Positions 16,341 through 24,969 of a DNA stretch of 64,000 nt are shown one piece after another. A model generated the notes under the pieces. The model worked only from the letters and a program-made list of their open reading frames with translations. It ran no database searches and was not told the DNA's origin. Position 1 is the stretch's first letter; every line of letters begins with the position of its first letter. The position numbers and the translations under genes are program-made. The DNA comes from Cryobacterium aureum. Its GTDB lineage: Bacteria; Actinomycetota; Actinomycetes; Actinomycetales; Microbacteriaceae. The DNA is taken from contig NZ_PPTG01000040.1 of assembly GCF_002954245.1 (NCBI RefSeq), positions 363 to 64,362 on the forward strand. Direction: 5' to 3'.

Positions 16341-17804
16341 CTACTGCACCGCAGACGTGAGCCGGGCGAGGTTGTCGAGGATGGTGGAGCGCAGCGGTTG
16401 TTTGCGCCATTCCTCCAGGGTCAGCTCGCGGCTGTTGCGCCGGTTCTCGTCTTCCATGGCACGCAGGTTGCGCACGAACGACCGGCCACGCACCATGAGC
16501 GAGACCTCCATGTTGAGGCTGAACGAACGCTGGTCCATATTGCTCGACCCGACGACCGCCACCTCGTCATCGATCGTGAAGTGCTTCGCGTGCAGGATGT
16601 ACGGCGCGTTGTACATGTAGATGTGCACGCCGGCGGTCAGTAGCTCTTCGTAGTAGGAGCGCTGGGCGTGATAGACCACGGCTTGGTCGCCGATTTTCGA
16701 CACGAACAGTTCTACGTGCAGCCCCCGCTGCACGGCGGTCGTGATGGCGTACATGATCGATTCGTCGGGTACGAAGTAAGGGCTCGTGATGATGATACGG
16801 TCCTGCGCGTAGTACAGCAGCGCGAGAAACAGGCGCAGGTTGTTCTCGCCCTTGAATCCGGGGCCGCTCGGTACGACCTGGCAGTCGAGGGCATCCGATA
16901 CCGGCCGCGGATGAACCGGTTCGATGTCACGGGTGAGCAATTCGTTGGTTTCGCTGTACCAGTCGGTGATGAAGATTGCGTTGAGCCCCGACACGATCGG
17001 GCCTTCGAGCCGGGTCATGAAGTCTTTCCACTGCAGGCCGCGTCGAATGTTGTTTTTCATGTTGTAGGAGCGGTCGATGATGTTCTGCGACCCCATGAAT
17101 CCGACCAGGCCGTCGACGATGAGCAGCTTGCGATGATTGCGCAGGTCGGGCCTTTGCCATTTGCCCTTGAACGGCTGCACCGGAAGCATGAGCTCCCACG
17201 CAATACCCGCATCCGTTAGCCGTTTCTTGGTCTGGCGAAAGCCGGGCTTGCGCATCGACTGAATGTGGTCCATGAGCACCCGCACGGTGACGCCGCGTTT
17301 GTGCGCGTGCTCGAGGGCGTCGAAGAAGGGTGCAGTGGTGTGGTCGAGGGAAAGAATATAGAACTCGACGTGCACGTACTTTTTAGCCCGGTCGATGTCG
17401 GCGATCATGGTATCGAAGGCCAGCTGGTATTCGTTGATCAGGCTTGCCGTGTTGTCGCCGACGAGCGGCATTGCCCCGAGGTTGCGGTTGAGTTCAACGA
17501 CCGATTCGAGCCAGCTCGGCCACGGATGATCACGGCTCACCAGCTCCATGCCCTCGGTGCTGTCGAGGATGAACTTGTTGATTTCATCCTGCATCAGGCG
17601 GCGCTTCTTCGGAAGGGTGCGGTAGCCGATCAGTAGAAAGAGCAGCACGCCAAGGTACGGAATGAAAAAGATGGTCAACAGCCAGGCCATGCCCGACATC
17701 GGTCGGCGATTACGCGGAACCACGATAATGGCCACGACGCGAACGGAGAAGTCGACGATCAGGGCCAGCAGAACGGTGATTGTCAGGCCGTCGATGCCGA
17801 ACAT
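16341..17804 (-). CDS. cls: Cardiolipin synthase
   Basis: This 487-residue membrane phospholipase-D-type enzyme makes cardiolipin. Two N-terminal membrane segments (~5-28 and 38-60) are followed by two HKD motifs: HRKLLIVDGLVGFMGSQN near 225 and HAKHFTIDDEVAVVGSSN near 405. It is the last gene of a probable lysS - 48-aa - 61-aa - cls unit, 6 bases after the previous stop. Confidence 0.95.
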   Translation of the reverse strand: MFGIDGLTITVLLALIVDFSVRVVAIIVVPRNRRPMSGMAWLLTIFFIPYLGVLLFLLIGYRTLPKKRRLMQDEINKFILDSTEGMELVSRDHPWPSWLESVVELNRNLGAMPLVGDNTASLINEYQLAFDTMIADIDRAKKYVHVEFYILSLDHTTAPFFDALEHAHKRGVTVRVLMDHIQSMRKPGFRQTKKRLTDAGIAWELMLPVQPFKGKWQRPDLRNHRKLLIVDGLVGFMGSQNIIDRSYNMKNNIRRGLQWKDFMTRLEGPIVSGLNAIFITDWYSETNELLTRDIEPVHPRPVSDALDCQVVPSGPGFKGENNLRLFLALLYYAQDRIIITSPYFVPDESIMYAITTAVQRGLHVELFVSKIGDQAVVYHAQRSYYEELLTAGVHIYMYNAPYILHAKHFTIDDEVAVVGSSNMDQRSFSLNMEVSLMVRGRSFVRNLRAMEDENRRNSRELTLEEWRKQPLRSTILDNLARLTSAVQ

Positions 17805-17810
17805 TGGTAC

Positions 17811-17996
17811 TTAGGTGGCCGGTTTGTCGAGACCGAGCCGGGCGCGTTCTTCGGCTTCGATTTGGGCGTACACCTTACGTTCAATGCGGTCGGCGCGCAG
17901 GATCGAGCGCAGCAGCAACCAGAAGATGAGGCCAAGCGCAATGGTGGGTACGACCGAAAAGATCGCGTTTCCCCAGAAGTTCTCAATCACACCCAC
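17811..17996 (-). CDS. Small single-span membrane protein upstream of cls
   Basis: This 61-residue protein has one membrane helix (AIFSVVPTIALGLIFWLLL, ~11-29) and a basic/acidic amphipathic tail (RADRIERKVYAQIEAEERAR). It starts at GTG 17996 (or 17990) and ends 6 bases before cls. The family is unnamed. The tight spacing suggests co-translation with cardiolipin synthase, so a role in cls assembly or membrane lipid homeostasis is possible but unproven. Confidence 0.65.
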   Translation of the reverse strand: MGVIENFWGNAIFSVVPTIALGLIFWLLLRSILRADRIERKVYAQIEAEERARLGLDKPAT

Positions 17997-18024
17997 AGAC
18001 TACGCGTAAAGGCTGGGATACCGG

Positions 18025-18171
18025 CTACTTGCTGAGCAGCCCGATAATGCCGGTGCCGAGAAAGTAGACGCCGACGCCGCCCACGATCACCCAGATCGCG
18101 ATGCGGTTCATCGACGGAGGTTTGCGCCCGCCCTTTTCAGGCTGAAGCTCGTCATTGGGTAGATAGCTCAT
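18025..18171 (-). CDS. 48-residue membrane miniprotein after lysS
   Basis: An ATG at 18171, preceded by a TAGGA site, opens a 48-codon frame. It starts MSYLPNDELQPEKGGRKPPS, continues with a membrane helix (IAIWVIVGGVGVYFLGTGII) and ends LLSK. It begins 6 bases after the lysS stop and ends 28 bases before the next small membrane protein gene. The Pro/Lys-rich cytoplasmic start plus one helix is the whole protein. I do not know its function; spacing, ribosome site and hydrophobicity support a real gene. Confidence 0.6.
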   Translation of the reverse strand: MSYLPNDELQPEKGGRKPPSMNRIAIWVIVGGVGVYFLGTGIIGLLSK

Positions 18172-18177
18172 CAGGTC

Positions 18178-19701
18178 CTACTTCACCAGGGGGAAAAGAA
18201 TCGTCTCGCGAATACCGAGACCGGTCAGTGCCATCAGCATACGGTCGATGCCCATACCCATGCCTCCGGTGGGCGGCATGCCATATTCCAGGGCACGCAG
18301 AAATTCTTCGTCGAGGCGCATGGCCTCGGGATCTCCCCCGGCGGCGAGGCTGGCCTGTTCGACGAAACGCTCACGCTGCACGACCGGATCGACGAGCTCG
18401 GAGTAGCCGGTGGCCAGTTCGAAGCCGCGCACGTAGAGGTCCCACTTCTCGACTACACCGGCCACCGAACGGTGGCCGCGCACGAGGGGGCTCGTGTCGA
18501 TCGGAAAATCCATCACGAAGGTTGGGCGCACCAGGTCAACCTTGACGAAGTGTTCCCACAGCTCTTCGACGTACTTGCCGTGAATCGGGTGGTCGATCTC
18601 GATACCTTCCCGCGCGGCGAGCGCTACAAGGTCGGCCAGGGGCGTCTCGGGAGTGATCGTGATGCCGGCGGCGGCGGACAGGCTGTCGTACATGCCGATG
18701 CGGTCCCAGTCGCCGCCGAGGTCGAACAGGGTGCCGTCGGCCCAGGTCACCACGTGCGATCCAGCGATGGCGAACGCGGCATCCTGAATCAGCTTCTGGG
18801 TAAGGTCGGCGATGGAGTTGTAGTCGCCGTACGCCTCATAAGCCTCGAGCATCGCGAACTCGGGTGAGTGCGTGGAGTCGGCGCCTTCGTTGCGAAAGTT
18901 GCGGTTGATCTCGTAGACGCGGTCGATGCCACCGACGACGGCGCGCTTCAGAAACAGTTCGGGCGCGATGCGCAGAAACAGTTCGGTGTCGAAGGCGTTG
19001 CTGTGGGTCTGGAACGGCCGAGCGGATGCCCCGCCGTGCATGACCTGCAACATCGGGGTCTCTATCTCGATGAAGCCTCGATCGGTGAAGGTGCGGCGCA
19101 GGCTCGCGACGGCCTTGGAGCGGGAGAGCACGTTGGTGCGGGCCTGTTCGCGGCTGATCAGGTCGAGGTAGCGGCTGCGCACCCGGGTCTCTTCGCTGAG
19201 CTCGGAGTGCAGGTTGGGCAGCGGCAGCAGAGCCTTCGCGGCGACCTGCCAGTCGGTGACCATGATCGACAGCTCGCCGCGGCGGCTCGAGATGACCTCG
19301 CCGGTGACGAACAGGTGGTCGCCGAGGTCGACGAGGTCCTTCCAGGCGGCGAGGGACTCGTCGCCGACGGCGGCGAGGGAGACCATGGCCTGGATGCGGG
19401 TGCCGTCACCCGACTGCAGGCTCGCGAAGCACAGCTTGCCGGTGTTGCGCAGGTGCACAATGCGACCGGCCAGCCCCACGGTGACGCCGGTGACGGCATC
19501 CGCTTCGAGGTCGCCAAATTCGGCGCGCACGGCCGGGATGGTGTGGGTGACCGGAACCGATACCGGGTAGGCACCGCCGGCCGGGCTCGCGGCGGCAGCG
19601 TTCAAGCGGTCGCGTTTGCCGAGGCGCACGGCCTTCTGCTCGTTCATCTCCGCGTCGGAGAAGCCTTCGTCGTTCGAGGCTGGCGTGGGGTTCTGGCTCA
19701 T
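18178..19701 (-). CDS. lysS: Lysine--tRNA ligase (class II)
   Basis: This 507-residue enzyme charges tRNA-Lys. The N-terminal OB-fold anticodon domain includes VGLAGRIVHLRNTGKLCFASL near 75. The class II core shows motif 2 VYEINRNFRNEGADSTHSPEF and motif 3 GMGMGIDRMLMALTG near the C-terminus. A ~45-residue Ala-rich N-terminal extension is present. It ends just before two small membrane-protein genes and cls, so it may head that transcript. Confidence 0.96.
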   Translation of the reverse strand: MSQNPTPASNDEGFSDAEMNEQKAVRLGKRDRLNAAAASPAGGAYPVSVPVTHTIPAVRAEFGDLEADAVTGVTVGLAGRIVHLRNTGKLCFASLQSGDGTRIQAMVSLAAVGDESLAAWKDLVDLGDHLFVTGEVISSRRGELSIMVTDWQVAAKALLPLPNLHSELSEETRVRSRYLDLISREQARTNVLSRSKAVASLRRTFTDRGFIEIETPMLQVMHGGASARPFQTHSNAFDTELFLRIAPELFLKRAVVGGIDRVYEINRNFRNEGADSTHSPEFAMLEAYEAYGDYNSIADLTQKLIQDAAFAIAGSHVVTWADGTLFDLGGDWDRIGMYDSLSAAAGITITPETPLADLVALAAREGIEIDHPIHGKYVEELWEHFVKVDLVRPTFVMDFPIDTSPLVRGHRSVAGVVEKWDLYVRGFELATGYSELVDPVVQRERFVEQASLAAGGDPEAMRLDEEFLRALEYGMPPTGGMGMGIDRMLMALTGLGIRETILFPLVK

Positions 19702-19750
19702 GCGGTTCTCCGTTGGTGCTGTCGTTTCACAAAAAAGCGGATGCTGCGAC

Positions 19751-20623
19751 TCACCCCAGTCTGAGCGACACGTTGTCGATCAGCCGGGTTTTGCCGACGC
19801 GCGCGGCCACGAGCAACCGGGCCGGCCCGCGATAATCGTCGTGCACGGCCAGCAGGGTTTCCGGGTGCACGATCACGAGATAATCCAGTTTAACCAACGG
19901 CTGGGCGGCAATGCGCGCGTGCGCAGCGACAAGGGCAGCGGCGGGGCCGGCCTGCGCCGTTTCCACGGCCGCGCTGAGCGCTGCGAACAGGGCCTGCGCG
20001 GCCGTGTGCTGCGCCTCGTCGAGGTAGCGGTTACGGCTGGACAGTGCCAGCCCGCCCGGTTCCCGCACGGTCTCGACGACCTCGATGGTGCTGCGCACGT
20101 TGAGATCGTCGACCATGCGCTGCACGAGAAAAGCCTGCTGGCCGTCTTTCTGGCCGAACACTGCGACATCAGGGGTCACGATGCCCAACAATTTCGCCAC
20201 AACGGTGAGCATGCCGTCGAAGTGCCCTGGTCGCGCGGCGCCCTCATAGAGTGAGCCGACCAGGCCGGCGGTGACCCGGGTGTCGCTCGCCCCGCCCGGA
20301 AACATCTCGCGGGCACTCGGCGCGAACACGAACGAGACGTTCTCGGCTCCGAGGGCGGCGAGGTCAGCGTCGAGTGTGCGCGGGTAGCTGTCGAGATCTT
20401 CACCGGCGCCGAACTGCAGCGGGTTGACGAAAATCGACACCACCACGATTCCGCCGAGTGCGTGCGCCCGTCGCACCAGCGCGAGATGGCCGGCGTGCAG
20501 GGCGCCCATGGTCGGCACGAGTACGATGCGCGTATCGCCACCGGTCAGTGCCGCACTGTCACGGGCGTGCCCCAGACGGTCGTGCAACTCGGCAATGGTA
20601 GTCACTACCTGGATGGTGCTCAT
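19751..20623 (-). CDS. panC: Pantothenate synthetase
   Basis: This 290-residue enzyme joins pantoate and beta-alanine using ATP. PTMGALHAGHLALVRRA (nucleotide-binding HxGH), FGQKDGQQAFLVQRMV and LSSRNRYLD are the family signatures. The ATG overlaps the DUF2520 gene stop by 4 nt. panB and panD are not in the window. It is the last gene of the folate/pantothenate operon. Confidence 0.95.
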   Translation of the reverse strand: MSTIQVVTTIAELHDRLGHARDSAALTGGDTRIVLVPTMGALHAGHLALVRRAHALGGIVVVSIFVNPLQFGAGEDLDSYPRTLDADLAALGAENVSFVFAPSAREMFPGGASDTRVTAGLVGSLYEGAARPGHFDGMLTVVAKLLGIVTPDVAVFGQKDGQQAFLVQRMVDDLNVRSTIEVVETVREPGGLALSSRNRYLDEAQHTAAQALFAALSAAVETAQAGPAAALVAAHARIAAQPLVKLDYLVIVHPETLLAVHDDYRGPARLLVAARVGKTRLIDNVSLRLG

Positions 20624-21381
20624 TCGACCTCCCGGTCGTCGTCAAGCGGATGCTGCCGCTGCTCTATTTCATCAAACCCGGCGAGGTCCAGCCGTTCGGG
20701 GCTCGTGCGCGCGAGGGCGTTTTCCATCGCGGAACGCAGCAGCGGACCGAGAATAGCCCCCGGATGCTCCAGACCGATCCCGGCAAGCAGGTGCGTGGCC
20801 TGCTCGACGATCGAGGTGGAGAAGGCGGTAGCGATCTGAATGGCTTCGGCATAGCTGGCCCGGTCGGCCTCGGCGACGATAAGCGGTTCGCCGCCCATTT
20901 CCACGGCCAGCGCCTGCCCGATCGGCAGCACCGGGCCGGGGGCGGTCACGGCGAAGTAGCTGTCGGCGAGTCGGGCCAGGTCCAGGCTGGTACCGGTGAA
21001 AGCCATGGCCGGATGGATGGCCAACGGAATAGCGCCCGCGGCCTGCGCTGGCGCGAGCACCGCGGTGCCGTAGCGAGCGGAGGTGTGCAGCACGAGCTGG
21101 CCGGGCTGCCAGGTATTGGTCGCGGCGAGGCCCTGCACGAGGCTTTCCAGCTGGGCGTCGGGCACCGCGATGATGACCAGTTCGCTGCGCTCAACGATCT
21201 CGGGCACGGGCAGAATCGGTACGAGCGGCAGAATGGCTTCGGCGCGGTCCCGGCTGGCCTGCGAGATCGCGGAGATACCCACGATGGCGTGGCCGGCGCC
21301 CGCGAGGGCGGCTCCGAGAATGGGGCCGACGTGGCCGGCGCCGATGATTCCGACGCCGAGGCGTCCCGGTTTGGTATTCAT
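20620..21381 (-). CDS. Rossmann-like/DUF2520 dehydrogenase-like protein
   Basis: This 253-residue protein has a Rossmann fold at the N-terminus (GVGIIGAGHVGPILGAALAGAGH). It continues with VIIAVPDAQLESLVQGLA, HTSARYGTAVLAPAQAAGAIPLAIHPAMAFTG and a helical DUF2520 C-terminal half. The real start is the ATG at 21381, in a 4-nt overlap with the PH-domain gene stop; an earlier in-frame start would overlap ~580 bases of that gene. Proteins of this type sit beside panC in many actinobacteria and may act as ketopantoate-type reductases; this is inference. Confidence 0.85.
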   Translation of the reverse strand: MNTKPGRLGVGIIGAGHVGPILGAALAGAGHAIVGISAISQASRDRAEAILPLVPILPVPEIVERSELVIIAVPDAQLESLVQGLAATNTWQPGQLVLHTSARYGTAVLAPAQAAGAIPLAIHPAMAFTGTSLDLARLADSYFAVTAPGPVLPIGQALAVEMGGEPLIVAEADRASYAEAIQIATAFSTSIVEQATHLLAGIGLEHPGAILGPLLRSAMENALARTSPERLDLAGFDEIEQRQHPLDDDREVE

Positions 21382-23039
21382 TCGGTGGCCTCCGTGGCTG
21401 GTACTGGCGTCGCAGTCCGACTCCATTGGTGACTGGTATCGGCGAGGGCTGATCGCACCGCGCCCGTCGACATCCACTCGAACAAGACGAGCGCTTCGTC
21501 GACGTCGATGACGCTGAGGGAGGCATTGACCGGTCCGGCGACCGTGTGCAGGTCGGCCGCAGCTAAGCGCAGTCTGCGCCGAATGGCACCCTGGCTGATG
21601 CGCACTCCCTGCATGCGGGCCAGGGGCACCAGAATGAGGTCGCGCGACAGCACGCCGCGGCGAATCAGGGCCACGGGCCCCGAGACTGCCCAGCCGGTGC
21701 GCCACCACGAAAAGGGGCGAAGCCAGACAGCACGCGCTGGGGCGTTGCTGTAGAAATCGGCGATGCCAGCGTCCCGCTTGCGCCCGCCGAGCATTCCGTT
21801 TTCGACGAGGGCACGATGGGCGTCGGTGTCGAACCCGGGCAGTGCCAATTGCAGCACCTTTTCGACGTCGCCGAGGGTGCCGACCGGCAGCAGGGTGGTG
21901 CTCATCACTGGGCCGCTGCCGCGGCCGGACGCCTGCCCGGCGGTATTGATGCTCACCTGCCACCAGCCGAACCGGCGCCAGAGAATGGGCTGAGAGACCT
22001 TGATGGCATGGATACGCCCGGGCGGCAGGGTCTGACTGCTGGTCGAGAGCAGTCCGTAGCCGACGCGCACTCCGTCTGGAGTGCCCGCAATGCTGAACCG
22101 CAACATCTTGGTGATGCGTGAGAAGTAGTATCCGGCGCTGCCGATGAGGCCGGGCAACACGGCCACGAGTACCCAGCCGCTGCTTCCGGCGATCACGCTG
22201 ATAATGAGTCCGACACCGGCGAGGAGCAGGAAGACGGTGAAGCCGCTCAGCACGACCGACCCGATCAACCGCCCCGGCGGGATGCGCACCACCGACTCCG
22301 GAGGTGCGGCATCCGGGTCGAGTTCCGGCGCCCGAAACTCGTTATAGCGCGCGGTCGCGAAGTCGCCGAGGGCAAAGTGGGCGGCGGACGGGCCGATCAG
22401 TGGTGGCTCGGTGATGTCACCGGGCACGGGCTGCGCGGCGATGTGGGCGGCGTCTGGTGCGGCGGGCTGCCTGGCCTGGCGCAGTCCAGAGGCGAGGTGC
22501 AGGATATCGCGGCGCAGGTCATCCGCTAGTTTCGAACCGAGGTAGGCGAGCTGCACGTTGCCGTCTTGCCCGGCGACGGTGATTTCCAGCCGGGCGGCAC
22601 CGAACAGGCGGGGAATCAACGGCCGGGCGAGGTTGACGCCCTGCACTCGGTCGAGCCGGGCCTTGCGGTGACTGCGAAAGACGAGGCCACTGCGCACTTC
22701 GACGACTTCGCCGTTCACGCGAAAGGTGTGCATCCGCCAGGACAGGTAGAAAGCTACGAGAATGACCAGCAGAACGCCGGCAATGATGAGCAACGCCCAA
22801 CCGGTGGCCCCGCGTTGGTAGATCTCGTCGATCGGATCGCCGCCGTAATTTTCTTCGCCGATGAACAGGTCGATGAAGCGTTCGCGCAGGTTCGCGACGA
22901 TGAAGCCGAGGATGGCCACCATGAAGATTCCGCCGCGCAGCAGTGGGGTCGCCGGGTGCAGGCGGTGCCATTCACCGTCGGTCAGGTCGGTGCGCGGCGC
23001 AGCGAGGGGCGCCGGAACCGCAGCGCTGGGCTCGCTCAC
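21378..23039 (-). CDS. Bacterial PH-domain membrane protein (YdbT-like)
   Basis: This 553-residue protein has hydrophobic pairs near 35-85 and 255-305 and repeated bPH2-type domains. Diagnostic strings are RTFRVNGEVVEVRSGLVFRSHRKARLDRVQ-like (visible from ~105) and LPPGRIHAIKVSQPILWRRFGWWQV (~330), plus a third copy near 465 (LARMQGVRISQGAIRRRLRLA). It is paired with the shorter PH-domain gene upstream through an ATGA overlap, as YdbS/YdbT pairs usually are. In Bacillus this family is linked to resistance to certain bacteriocins; the role here is unknown. Confidence 0.85.
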   Translation of the reverse strand: MSEPSAAVPAPLAAPRTDLTDGEWHRLHPATPLLRGGIFMVAILGFIVANLRERFIDLFIGEENYGGDPIDEIYQRGATGWALLIIAGVLLVILVAFYLSWRMHTFRVNGEVVEVRSGLVFRSHRKARLDRVQGVNLARPLIPRLFGAARLEITVAGQDGNVQLAYLGSKLADDLRRDILHLASGLRQARQPAAPDAAHIAAQPVPGDITEPPLIGPSAAHFALGDFATARYNEFRAPELDPDAAPPESVVRIPPGRLIGSVVLSGFTVFLLLAGVGLIISVIAGSSGWVLVAVLPGLIGSAGYYFSRITKMLRFSIAGTPDGVRVGYGLLSTSSQTLPPGRIHAIKVSQPILWRRFGWWQVSINTAGQASGRGSGPVMSTTLLPVGTLGDVEKVLQLALPGFDTDAHRALVENGMLGGRKRDAGIADFYSNAPARAVWLRPFSWWRTGWAVSGPVALIRRGVLSRDLILVPLARMQGVRISQGAIRRRLRLAAADLHTVAGPVNASLSVIDVDEALVLFEWMSTGAVRSALADTSHQWSRTATPVPATEATE

Positions 23040-23629
23040 AGCCCCGCCCGGCGGCTCTCCGCGAGTTCCACCAGTCGGTCGCGCAGGATTTCGGCGTCGG
23101 CCTCAGCGAGCCCGGGAATCGACACCCCGGCCGTCGCCGCGGCGGTCACGAACTTGAGATCGGCCAGGCCGAGCCAGCGGGCGAGCGGGCCGCGGGTGAT
23201 GTCGATGAGTTGCATGCGCCCGTAGGGCACCGCGACGAAGCGTTGAAAGAGGATGCCGCGGCGAAAGAGCAGGTCATCAGCGCGCAGCAGGTAGCCGATG
23301 GCACGCACGCGGCGCGGTTCGAAGATGAGGTTGATGATGGACAGAACGAGCACCACGATGCCGACCCACATCGCCCAGGTCTGATCGAGCAGCAGCCAGA
23401 GCAGGCTCGCTCCGCCGCAGACGACGACGGCGTTCACGATGGTGCCGACGATCTCGACCAGCACATACTTCGGGGAGACGCGCTTCCACTCCCCCACGTC
23501 GGCCAACTCAAGCCGCGCGGACGATGCCACGACAGCGGGTTCGGGCTCAGCGTCGACGGACCGGATCGGCTCAGCCGGCCGGTTCACTTCGGGCAAGTCG
23601 CGATCAGGCACGGGTACCTCCGGACTCAT
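23036..23629 (-). CDS. Bacterial PH-domain membrane protein (YdbS-like)
   Basis: This 197-residue protein has a Pro/Glu-rich cytoplasmic start, two membrane helices (~58-105) and one bPH2 domain: RVRAIGYLLRADDLLFRRGILFQRFVAV, then YGRMQLIDITRGPLARWLGLADLKFVT. It overlaps the DUF3180 gene by 26 bases and the following PH-domain gene by 4, so all three are probably translated together. Confidence 0.85.
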   Translation of the reverse strand: MSPEVPVPDRDLPEVNRPAEPIRSVDAEPEPAVVASSARLELADVGEWKRVSPKYVLVEIVGTIVNAVVVCGGASLLWLLLDQTWAMWVGIVVLVLSIINLIFEPRRVRAIGYLLRADDLLFRRGILFQRFVAVPYGRMQLIDITRGPLARWLGLADLKFVTAAATAGVSIPGLAEADAEILRDRLVELAESRRAGL

Positions 23630-24074
23630 CGGTTTCGTCGTCGGGCGGCAGGGTGCAGAAGTATTCGGCCACCAGACCGGCCGTGAGCATGAGCGCCGCG
23701 CCGATCGCCGTGCCGATCGCGAGCCACAACGACGTGACGGCGGGAACGACTGATCGGGTGAGAATGTACAGCACGATGCCGAGGGCGGCGCCGAACAGCA
23801 GCGATGCAGACAGCGAGGTTGCCTTCGACAGAACGGCCACTCGCATGGCCCAGAATGGGTCGATGCGGCGCAGCGCCTTGCGATGACTGCCCTGGCGCAC
23901 CCGCCAGGCCAGTCCGACGACGACCACGCCCAGCAGAATCAGAGTCAGAGTCAGGGTGACCGGCGGAACGACGATCGGGGCACCGGAGGCCGCGAAGGCG
24001 ATCTCGAGCAGAAAGCCGATGACGAGACCGATCAGCAGAACGGCGAGCAGCCCGGTTGCGTGTGAACGCTTCAT
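23604..24074 (-). CDS. DUF3180 membrane protein
   Basis: This 156-residue protein has four hydrophobic helices (starting HATGLLAVLLIGLVIGFLLEI) and a basic loop between helices two and three (RVRQGSHRKALRRIDPFWAMR). DUF3180 is a conserved actinobacterial family of unknown function, usually found directly after folK as here. Its ATG overlaps the folK stop by 4 nt. Confidence 0.85.
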   Translation of the reverse strand: MKRSHATGLLAVLLIGLVIGFLLEIAFAASGAPIVVPPVTLTLTLILLGVVVVGLAWRVRQGSHRKALRRIDPFWAMRVAVLSKATSLSASLLFGAALGIVLYILTRSVVPAVTSLWLAIGTAIGAALMLTAGLVAEYFCTLPPDDETDESGGTRA

Positions 24075-24610
24075 GGCCCAACTCTCAGCGAGGGGGCGAG
24101 GCCTGCGGCATCCGCTGCCCGGTGCACCGTGTTGCCGGTCGCAGTGAGGAGGTCACGCACCAGCCCGCGGCCTGGGATGACGGCTGCCAGGTCGACATCG
24201 AGCCACGGGGCGAGGACGAAATCTCGTTCTGCTGCCCGGGGGTGCGGCAGGGTCAGGCGGTCGTCGTCGATGCTCAGTTCGCCGAACAGGATGAGGTCGA
24301 TGTCGAGCGTGCGGTCGCCCCAACGTTCAGCGCGTACCCGGCCGTGCTCCGCCTCGATGGCGTTGACGGCGTCGAGCAGGCCGTGCGGGTCGCCGGTGTA
24401 GTCAAGGGTGAGCACCGCATTGAGGTAGCGCGGCGCGTTCTCGTCGACACCGCCCGGTTTCACCGCGGCGGATTCGTACACGGGCGAGACGGCGATGAGA
24501 GCGACACCCGACAGTGCGGCCAGATCACGCACGGCCCCGGCCAGAGTGGCCGCGCGGTCGCCCAGATTGCTGCCGAGGGCGAGCACGACGCGTTCCGTTG
24601 ACCCGGTCAT
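24071..24610 (-). CDS. folK: 6-hydroxymethyl-7,8-dihydropterin pyrophosphokinase
   Basis: This 179-residue HPPK transfers pyrophosphate from ATP to hydroxymethyl-dihydropterin. LALGSNLGDRAATL, the substrate loop RAERWGDRTLDIDLILFG and LPHPRAAERDFVLAPWLD are family signatures. The start overlaps the folB stop by 4 nt. Confidence 0.95.
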   Translation of the reverse strand: MTGSTERVVLALGSNLGDRAATLAGAVRDLAALSGVALIAVSPVYESAAVKPGGVDENAPRYLNAVLTLDYTGDPHGLLDAVNAIEAEHGRVRAERWGDRTLDIDLILFGELSIDDDRLTLPHPRAAERDFVLAPWLDVDLAAVIPGRGLVRDLLTATGNTVHRAADAAGLAPSLRVGP

Positions 24611-24969
24611 GGCCGCGACCGAGTGATCTGCACGGCCACATCGGTGAACGGCACCGAGATCGGGGCCTGCGGCTTGTGCACCGTAACCTGCACGCGCAGC
24701 GCCGGCGGGTGGGCCAGCACGACGTTGGCGATGCGTTCGGCGACGGTTTCAATGAGGTCGACCGGGTTGTGCGCGGCCGCAGCCGTGACCTCCTCGGCGA
24801 GTTCGCCATAGTGGATGGTCTGGGTCACGTCATCGCTCGCCGCTGCGGCCAGCAGGTCCAGCCAGACAGTCACGTCGATGACGAAATCCTGGCCGTTTTC
24901 CTTCTCAAAATCGTAGACGCCGTGGTGGGCGTTCACCCGCAGGCCGGTGAGGGTGATCGAATCAGTCAT
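24607..24969 (-). CDS. folB: Dihydroneopterin aldolase
   Basis: This 120-residue enzyme cleaves dihydroneopterin. LTGLRVNAHHGVYDFEKENGQ and IHYGELAEEV hold the catalytic residues, and IETVAERIANVVL and VTVHKPQAPI complete the family pattern. The ATG at 24969 is chosen; the frame is open further up, but this start gives the normal family length and overlaps the folP stop by 8 nt. Confidence 0.94.
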   Translation of the reverse strand: MTDSITLTGLRVNAHHGVYDFEKENGQDFVIDVTVWLDLLAAAASDDVTQTIHYGELAEEVTAAAAHNPVDLIETVAERIANVVLAHPPALRVQVTVHKPQAPISVPFTDVAVQITRSRP

